This document shows positions 59,523 through 64,000 of a DNA stretch of 64,000 nucleotides, one piece after another (the first letter of the stretch is position 1; each line of letters begins with the position of its first letter). The stretch comes from Pontimonas salivibrio (GTDB lineage: Bacteria > Actinomycetota > Actinomycetes > Actinomycetales > Microbacteriaceae): NCBI RefSeq assembly GCF_002950575.1, contig NZ_CP026923.1, positions 310,001 through 374,000 on the forward strand, written 5' to 3'. The notes beneath the pieces were generated by a model. That model was given only the letters and a program-made list of their open reading frames with translations. It searched no databases and was not told where the DNA came from. The translations under genes were made by a program, and so were the position numbers.

Positions 59523-60503
59523 CTAACGGCTTGAGGATGCCCCTCCAGTGTTCCGCTTCCCCACGCCACGGCGCACGTTCTTCGAAGGAGCGGCCGGGGC
59601 AGGGGGTGTGGCAGGGGCTGCCGTTAGCTGCTGATTCTGAACGCGAAGGACCTCTTGGCGCAGGGCAATCAGTCCAGCCTGGTCGGAGTCGCCATCCCGC
59701 TCGAGCCCATCAATCGCATCGAACATCTCGCTCCAGTGGTCTTTCGACGCCCGCTGCTCTTGTGCTCGTGATTCGTCCATTGCATTAATTACGATCCCAA
59801 TCAACACATTCAAGATGGTGAACACGATGATGAATACGTAAGAGAGGAAGAACATCAGTGCAGCAGGCGTGACCGCCATCGCCTCTTGAAAATAGTTCGG
59901 GAAGTTCTCAAGCGTCAAGAGGATGAACAGGCTCTCCATTGCTTTCGTAATATCGCCCCAGTGCTCAGGGAGTGCAGTGCCAAAGAGGTAATGCCCAACC
60001 ATCGCGTACAGGAAAAGAAGAAACAGGATCAGCACCGTGACGCTGGCCAAGGGAGGCATACTCTTGACAATCGAATTTGTGAGAATTCGCACTTCAGGCA
60101 TAAAGCGGAAGAGCCGCACCACCCGAAGCAGACGTAGTAGACGCAACACCACGGTTTGCGCAGAAAACACGGGAATCAGTGCAATGACGAGAAAGTCGAA
60201 GATGTTCCACGGGCTCGTGAAAAACATCCAAGGTTTTTTGCCGTAGGAAAGGATGCGCAGCGCCAGCTCGACCACGTACACCCACAGCACGACTGAGTCG
60301 TAGGTGCGAGCGATTGCGGCGAAAGTTGGGTCGAGGTCGGGGAGGGTCAGAGCTGCGAGAAAAAAGGCGTTAACCACAATGAGTCCCACGACGGTGAACT
60401 CGAAAACATTGCCATACACAATTCTCGTGAGCCATTCGATTCGGTATGGCGGAAGCGATTTGTCGGCGGGAATAAACACACGAGATTGCCTGGTGTCGGA
60501 CAC
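59523..60503 (-). CDS. Voltage-gated ion channel (BacNav-like, one-domain)
   Basis: Six-TM channel subunit of 326 aa, presumably a homotetramer. The voltage sensor S4 has Arg at 121, 124, 127, 130 and 133 (RLLRLLRVVRLFR). The pore loop sits between S5 (SVTVLILFLLFLYAMVG) and S6 (FIIVFTILNVLIGIVINAMDE). The selectivity-filter sequence is TLENFP (197-202) where NaChBac relatives have TLESWS, so Glu is retained but the Trp is Phe. After S6 a coiled-coil-like tail (about 275-297) and a disordered Pro/Ala/Arg tail follow. GTG start. Ion selectivity is not predictable from this. Confidence 0.88.
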   Translation of the reverse strand: MSDTRQSRVFIPADKSLPPYRIEWLTRIVYGNVFEFTVVGLIVVNAFFLAALTLPDLDPTFAAIARTYDSVVLWVYVVELALRILSYGKKPWMFFTSPWNIFDFLVIALIPVFSAQTVVLRLLRLLRVVRLFRFMPEVRILTNSIVKSMPPLASVTVLILFLLFLYAMVGHYLFGTALPEHWGDITKAMESLFILLTLENFPNYFQEAMAVTPAALMFFLSYVFIIVFTILNVLIGIVINAMDESRAQEQRASKDHWSEMFDAIDGLERDGDSDQAGLIALRQEVLRVQNQQLTAAPATPPAPAAPSKNVRRGVGKRNTGGASSSR

Positions 60504-60802
60504 GGGCTAACCTTCCTCAGTTACGACACGGCCAACGGGTTTACGGGCCCACGACAGCATTCTCGGGAACTGTCGTCCACGGTCTAGCCCGCCTTTAGGT
60601 TATGCGGTGGCTTCTTAGTCTTTGGTGAGAAAAGTGCAGTGCCTTCCGTCGCTGGCGTCACGTCACGCTCGATCAGTTACCGAGAAGTGTCTCCGAGTCG
60701 GGATCGCCCCCCAAAAGTCATCAATCGCTGCAAAACCAGAAGAGGTCCCGCACTTTCTGATTCCAGCAAGTGACCGGGCAGCCCCCATAGTGATCGTCCT
60801 TT

Positions 60803-60839
60803 GCCGCTTGAGTTCAGTTGGTAGAGCGTCTCACTCGTA
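60803..60839 (+). pseudogene. tRNA-Thr 5' half remnant
   Basis: Matches the intact tRNA-Thr (62809 onward) from its first base to one base past the anticodon. There are three mismatches in the acceptor/D region, then a run of 26 identical bases (60814-60839 versus 62820-62845). The 3' half is absent. A -10-like CATAGT lies 11 bp upstream, at the same distance as TATACT before the intact copy. It may be a duplicated attachment site left by integration. Confidence 0.85.
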
Positions 60840-61196
60840 GGGTGTGGGTTTCTTCGTTCACAATCTGCGTTTGCGTACCCGGAACCCAATGATTTACTGG
60901 GCAGTAGCCCTTAACGCAAAGAGCAACGGTGCTCTCGGCGTACGCTCTGCCGCATCTATTCCGTGAAGGAATCGATGGTTTATGCCGAGCGCTCCAAAAA
61001 GGTGCCACCAAAACGAGCACTGGCCCCAGGTGAGATCCTGTCCCAGTCGTCCATTCAGGGAGGGAATGTTGGGGTTCTCGAAAAATCAACGGCGATCGTT
61101 GAATCTGACCGCGCACACTCTGGTTCGTCCACCGACGGTTGTGGGCAAAAGGGGGGAAGCTGAATTCGCTTGATTCATAAAAACATGGACAGTAGC

Positions 61197-61214
61197 TTCC
61201 ATATTTATATGGAA
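61197..61214. promoter_or_regulatory. Palindromic operator of AbiE module 2
   Basis: TTCCATAT-TT-ATATGGAA, perfect 8-bp arms, ends 17 bp before the antitoxin ATG and covers the only AT-rich promoter-like patch. AbiEi antitoxins autorepress by binding inverted repeats, so this is the likely operator. Confidence 0.72.
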
Positions 61215-61231
61215 TATGCGAGCATGGGGCC

Positions 61232-61843
61232 ATGAAGAACGTGGAAATCGTGTGGCGCACCCTGGCAGACGCCGCGCTCGAGGGGCAGCGCGATTGGAAC
61301 AGCATCGGCGAGATCGCTGACGCCGCATCGGTCGCGCCCTCAACGACCCATCAGGCGCTCGGGCGACTGGTTGACATTGGCGCCGTCCGTCCGAATTCGC
61401 GCCGTGGATACACGGTGGTCTCGCCGGAGAAACTCCTCGAAGCGTTCGCTGCTCACCGCAACCTACGCGCCGACACCATGGTCTCCACAACCTTGCCTGC
61501 CGCCCAAGAGCTCCTCGACGACGATGGGGTCGACTACGCGCTCAGCGGCAGCAGCGCGGCAGCGCACTACCTTGGTGGTCGCAACACGATTTCTGATCTT
61601 GGCCGTCGGATCGTCTACACAACCCGACCCCTCTCGCAGGCTGACTTCCCTGAGGGAGACGAGGTCATCATCCTCGTCGAAGATCCCCTCGCGGCGCGCA
61701 CCTGGAAGTCCGGTTACACCAGCCTCGCGCAAACCTACGCCGACCTGTGGGCAAGCCCAGGGTGGCAGGCCGCCGAATTCACCCGTGCACTCAAAGCGAA
61801 GCTGTTTGGCGACGCCGACTGGGAGCAGCGCACCAGTGCCTAA
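61232..61843 (+). CDS. AbiEi-like antitoxin (module 2)
   Basis: 203 aa. The N-terminal winged helix WNSIGEIADAASVAPSTTHQALGRLVDIGAV resembles a MarR-like DNA-binding domain. The C-terminal antitoxin domain has YALSGSSAAAHYLGG and SLAQTYADLWASPGWQAAEF, typical of type IV AbiEi antitoxins. It is unrelated in detail to module 1. The stop overlaps the toxin gene by 8 bp. A palindromic operator lies directly upstream. It is part of the tRNA-Thr-bounded island. Confidence 0.78.
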   Translation: MKNVEIVWRTLADAALEGQRDWNSIGEIADAASVAPSTTHQALGRLVDIGAVRPNSRRGYTVVSPEKLLEAFAAHRNLRADTMVSTTLPAAQELLDDDGVDYALSGSSAAAHYLGGRNTISDLGRRIVYTTRPLSQADFPEGDEVIILVEDPLAARTWKSGYTSLAQTYADLWASPGWQAAEFTRALKAKLFGDADWEQRTSA

Positions 61844-62525
61844 TCTCTACGAAGATGGCGACGGAGTCATCCGCGCAGTCGTCGACCGGCTAGGTTCCGA
61901 CCTCGAGCCATCGATCCTCATCGGCGGGTGGGCGACCTTCGTTCGCGTGGGCGGCGAGATCAGTCTCGACATTGATCTCATCACCTCGCAGCAGAGCCGC
62001 CACAAGATCGAGCAGATGATGACCGACCTTTCCTCCAGCAACAACCACCAAGGGCGGAAACTGCGCGCGACGTTCGACGACGTGCACCTCGACATCTACC
62101 TGCCCTTCGAGTCGCAACTCGGCAGCAAGCTGCGATTGAAAGTTGAGGTACTCGCGGAGTACCCAGACGAGCTCTCGTTCGAGAAGTGGACACTGTTGAG
62201 AGTTGAAGCACACATCGCTACCAAGATGGCGGCTCTGCTCGATCGGCACTCTTCTGAGAAGGGCCAGAAGGATGCGCGCGAGATCCTCGCACTACTGAAG
62301 CTTGAGGGCATCGACCCCGTGATCGCCGCGGAGGTCCTTGACCGGGCGTCCACCCTCGACATCGTGAATCTGCCGACCATGGTCGGCGAAGCCTTCGACC
62401 TGATCGGCGCCATCCTGCCTTTATCGAAGGCTGACCAGAAACTTGTCGCTGCGGCAAACAAGTCCTGGGTCGCCGAACTTCAGCTTCGCGGCGTCGGGCC
62501 TCAACAATCACGGCCGCGCCTCTGA
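61836..62525 (+). CDS. AbiEii-like nucleotidyltransferase toxin (module 2)
   Basis: 229 aa from GTG 61836. The nucleotidyltransferase core is SILIGGWATFVRVGG then SLDIDLIT (GGW...DxDL), followed by a helical domain with EAHIATKMAALLDRHSSEKGQKDAREILALL. It resembles the DUF6036/AbiEii-like group. A longer frame from 61371 overlaps the antitoxin and is not native. Inference: the antitoxin-toxin order and the 8-bp overlap fit a type IV TA pair. Confidence 0.78.
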   Translation: MPNLYEDGDGVIRAVVDRLGSDLEPSILIGGWATFVRVGGEISLDIDLITSQQSRHKIEQMMTDLSSSNNHQGRKLRATFDDVHLDIYLPFESQLGSKLRLKVEVLAEYPDELSFEKWTLLRVEAHIATKMAALLDRHSSEKGQKDAREILALLKLEGIDPVIAAEVLDRASTLDIVNLPTMVGEAFDLIGAILPLSKADQKLVAAANKSWVAELQLRGVGPQQSRPRL

Positions 62526-62808
62526 GGCGGTCACTCGATCCAACAGTGCTACGTTGTTGCGGCTGCGACGAGGTGCCGCCGACCTACTTGTCCAGCGTTC
62601 TACTTCTTCGTTGAGGACGCAGTAGATGGCGGCCTCGAATGAGTCACCACAACCGCCCAGGTTCACACGGTGAGCCCAAAACTTTAGCCCTCCTAGCACT
62701 GACTCAAATCACACACCGCGGCTGACACGGCATGAGTGAACGAGGCACCAGGTTTGTCCACCTACCTACATGTTGGTGTTGTGCGGAGAACCTATACTTG
62801 GGGGACTT
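62526..62808. other. Intergenic region between toxin 2 and tRNA-Thr
   Basis: 283 bp; no gene or repeat seen apart from the tRNA promoter at its end. Confidence 0.6.
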
Positions 62809-62884
62809 GCCGCCTTAGCTCAGTTGGTAGAGCGTCTCACTCGTAATGAGAAGGTCGCGGGTTCGATTCCCGCAGGCGGCCCCA
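62809..62884 (+). tRNA. tRNA-Thr (anticodon CGU)
   Basis: Complete cloverleaf: acceptor GCCGCCT/AGGCGGC, D-arm TAGCTCAGTTGGTAGAGC, anticodon stem TCTCA/TGAGA with loop CTCGTAA (anticodon CGT reading ACG), T-arm GCGGGTTCGATTCCCGC. The encoded CCA is at 62882-62884. A -10-like TATACT lies at 62793-62798, 10 bp upstream. Confidence 0.97.
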
Positions 62885-62991
62885 TCTGAAGTCTTCGGAA
62901 GGTGAAAACTGCTGAGGTCCCTATTTAGAGCCTTAGCTCATCTTCATTCCTCCTTGACGCCAGTTCCGCATCGTTTTCTAGCTACCGATCC

Positions 62992-63097
62992 CTGAGGCGA
63001 TGCCGGAGGGGCGACGGGTAGGATGAGGCATGGAGTGCCGGGAAGCCTGGTCGGCGTGTGGGGCGTGGATGTGCATGCCGCATCGGTTTTGCCTCAG
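62992..63097 (+). ncRNA. Candidate structured leader RNA of mrpA
   Basis: CTGAGGC (62992-62998) can pair with GCCTCAG (63091-63097). Inside it, GATGC (62999-63003) can pair with GCATC (63080-63084), closing a ~75-nt G-rich region that holds a further hairpin GGCA-TGGAG-TGCC (63027-63039). It lies 86 bp before the mrpA start. I do not recognise a known riboswitch in it; the fold is inferred by eye. Confidence 0.45.
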
Positions 63098-63133
63098 TGG
63101 TGGGACCGAGACCAACCCGACTATGAGGAGAAC

Positions 63134-63187
63134 ATGACGCGCTCGAGCTTGATGCCCCGCCCATGTTTTCCGCAGGTGGCGTCGTGA
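63134..63187 (+). CDS. Short upstream ORF overlapping mrpA start (17 codons)
   Basis: ATG at 63134 with a GAGGAG Shine-Dalgarno 6 bp upstream. It runs to a TGA at 63185-63187 that overlaps the mrpA GTG as GTGA. The 17-residue product has a Pro/Cys-rich middle. It could be a leader peptide coupling translation to mrpA. Alternatively mrpA uses another start; the peptide itself has no recognisable family. Confidence 0.45.
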   Translation: MTRSSLMPRPCFPQVAS

Positions 63188-64000
63188 CCCTGACGGCCAT
63201 TCTTTTTTCCACCTTGGCACTCGTCGCGGTCACCATGCTGGCGACGAGGGTTATTGGTCGAAACGCCGGCTGGTTGGCAGCCGCAGTCCTCGCGGCTTTG
63301 GCCTTTGCGGTGGGAGTCCGTATCCCCGAAATTCTGGGTGATGCTGGCACTGCGGAGGGCCTCGGCGTGGTGCGAGAGAGTGTGCCGTGGATTCCGAGCC
63401 TGGATATCGCGTTGGGATTGCGCCTGGACGGACTATCCGCCCTGTTTCTCATTATTGTCTTGGGCATTGGTGCCCTCGTGATGGCCTACTCCGCGCGGTA
63501 CATGTCTGAGCGAAACGTCCACCCCCACACGGGCTATTTCGCGTGGATGCTGCTGTTTGCCTTCGCAATGACCGGGCTGGTCCTCTCCGACGACCTCATC
63601 CTGCTTTTTGTGTTCTGGGAACTCACCACCCTGTGTTCATTTTTTCTCATAAACCGCTCGGGGGAGCGCGCTGGGGCACCCGCGGTGCGCACACTCTTGG
63701 TGACCGCCATGGGTGGACTGTCCCTCCTGTTTGCCGTTGTCTTGATTGTGGTGCGCACCGGCACCACGGTGATTAGTGAAGCCCTCAGCAGTGCTGTCTG
63801 GTCAGAAGACCCTGGCTTTAGTGCGGCGATTGCGGTGTTGGTGGCCCTGGCCGCGATGACAAAGTCGGCGCAGTTTCCGTTCCACATGTGGTTGCCAGAC
63901 GCCATGGTGGCTCCCACGCCTGTCAGTGCCTACCTCCATGCGGCGGCCATGGTCAAAGCCGGCATCTACCTTTTGATGCTGTTTTCTCCCGCCCTCGGCG
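63184..64000 (+). CDS. mrpA: Na+/H+ antiporter subunit MrpA, 5' part
   Basis: Large NuoL-like subunit of the multi-subunit Mrp cation/proton antiporter, cut by the right edge. The reading frame from GTG 63184 has an AGGTGG ribosome binding site 5 bp upstream. Conserved features: RLDGLSALFLIIVLGIGALVMAYSARYM, LILLFVFWELTTLCSFFLI (essential Glu), and AAMTKSAQFPFHMWLPDAMVAPTPVSAYLHAAAMVKAGIYL with the membrane Lys residues. About 272 codons are visible. The downstream mrpB-G genes would be outside the window. Confidence 0.9.
   Translation, partial: MTLTAILFSTLALVAVTMLATRVIGRNAGWLAAAVLAALAFAVGVRIPEILGDAGTAEGLGVVRESVPWIPSLDIALGLRLDGLSALFLIIVLGIGALVMAYSARYMSERNVHPHTGYFAWMLLFAFAMTGLVLSDDLILLFVFWELTTLCSFFLINRSGERAGAPAVRTLLVTAMGGLSLLFAVVLIVVRTGTTVISEALSSAVWSEDPGFSAAIAVLVALAAMTKSAQFPFHMWLPDAMVAPTPVSAYLHAAAMVKAGIYLLMLFSPALG

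Larger units (their letters stand above)
60504..61231. other. Intergenic region with decayed tRNA
   Basis: 728 bp without a supported protein gene. It contains an inverted repeat ACGACAG/CTGTCGT (60551-60576), the tRNA-Thr 5' remnant (60803-60839) and the operator-like palindrome at 61197-61214. Short ORFs of 60-70 codons occur on both strands but have no recognisable family, start signal or codon-phase bias. Confidence 0.6.

Noticed and set aside
60551-60576. ACGACAG/CTGTCGT inverted repeat as a terminator
   Set aside because: Loop of 12 nt, no T-run on either side, and it lies upstream of the channel gene start rather than after a gene.
60814-61305. Minus-strand ORF of 163 codons and plus-strand ORFs at 60963 and 60982
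   Set aside because: They run through the tRNA remnant and operator regions, have no family resemblance and no supported start site.
63001-63090. Possible cobalamin riboswitch (GCCGGGAAGCC resembles part of its core)
   Set aside because: The B12-box and the GCCACTG block are missing and the downstream gene is a cation antiporter.

Overview
The window reads as one contiguous piece of a small, gene-dense, high-GC actinobacterial chromosome, most likely Microbacteriaceae (possibly a compact aquatic lineage; inference). The evidence is the actinobacterial gene company (DUF3817, DUF6350, DUF4244, the Rv3654c-like TadE set beside topA-tmk-holB, GuaB3, a type II NADP-isocitrate dehydrogenase), many GTG starts, ATGA/GTGA stop-start overlaps, HrcA/CIRCE control of groES and CCA-encoding tRNAs. 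Nothing beyond the nucleotide sequence was used; family calls rest on motif recognition.

Layout. 1-9.5 kb: cell-wall and cofactor genes (glmM, coaA, glmS, acpS, alr) running into the tsaE-tsaB-rimI-tsaD operon for the t6A tRNA modification; TsaD carries an unusual acidic-repeat plus membrane tail. 9.5-16.6 kb: CIRCE-controlled groES, an EamA/RarD permease and a branched-chain-amino-acid type ABC importer, with the binding protein convergent to livHMGF. 16.7-33.3 kb: purine and central metabolism (guaB, guaB3, guaA, purN, purH, sucCD, icd) with SURF1, DUF3817, Bax-inhibitor-like, DUF6350, PcrA helicase and a GNAT. 33.3-37.8 kb: a tiny Cys-rich protein under a CsoR-like operator, then a flavinylation-dependent electron-transfer cluster (FMN-binding lipoprotein, ApbE, RnfD-FNR fusion) and purU. 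37.8-42.2 kb: an MFS exporter, a ZTP riboswitch upstream of glyA-folD-tdk, and tRNA-Pro. 42.2-56.3 kb: metallophosphoesterase, class A PBP, DUF4177, RidA, acs, a reduced Tad/Flp-type cluster, then topA-tmk-holB.

56.3-62.9 kb is an accessory hotspot between holB and an intact tRNA-Thr(CGU). It holds two unrelated-looking AbiE-type toxin-antitoxin pairs, a lone mannonate dehydratase and a six-TM voltage-gated channel. The second TA pair lies between a decayed 5' half of tRNA-Thr and the complete tRNA-Thr, as expected of a small element integrated at the tRNA. The first TA pair is bracketed by a 12-bp direct repeat. The window ends in mrpA, whose leader can fold into a long-range stem and contains a short ORF overlapping the mrpA start.

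Functional links: formyl/one-carbon and purine genes recur (purN, purH, purU, glyA, folD, guaA, guaB), and the ZTP riboswitch would tie glyA-folD to 10-formyl-THF status. The most interesting items for follow-up are the tRNA-Thr-bounded AbiE island, the TsaD-DUF4190-like fusion, the structured mrpA leader, the GuaB3 active-site Cys-to-Ser change and the CsoR-like operator controlling the small Cys protein.
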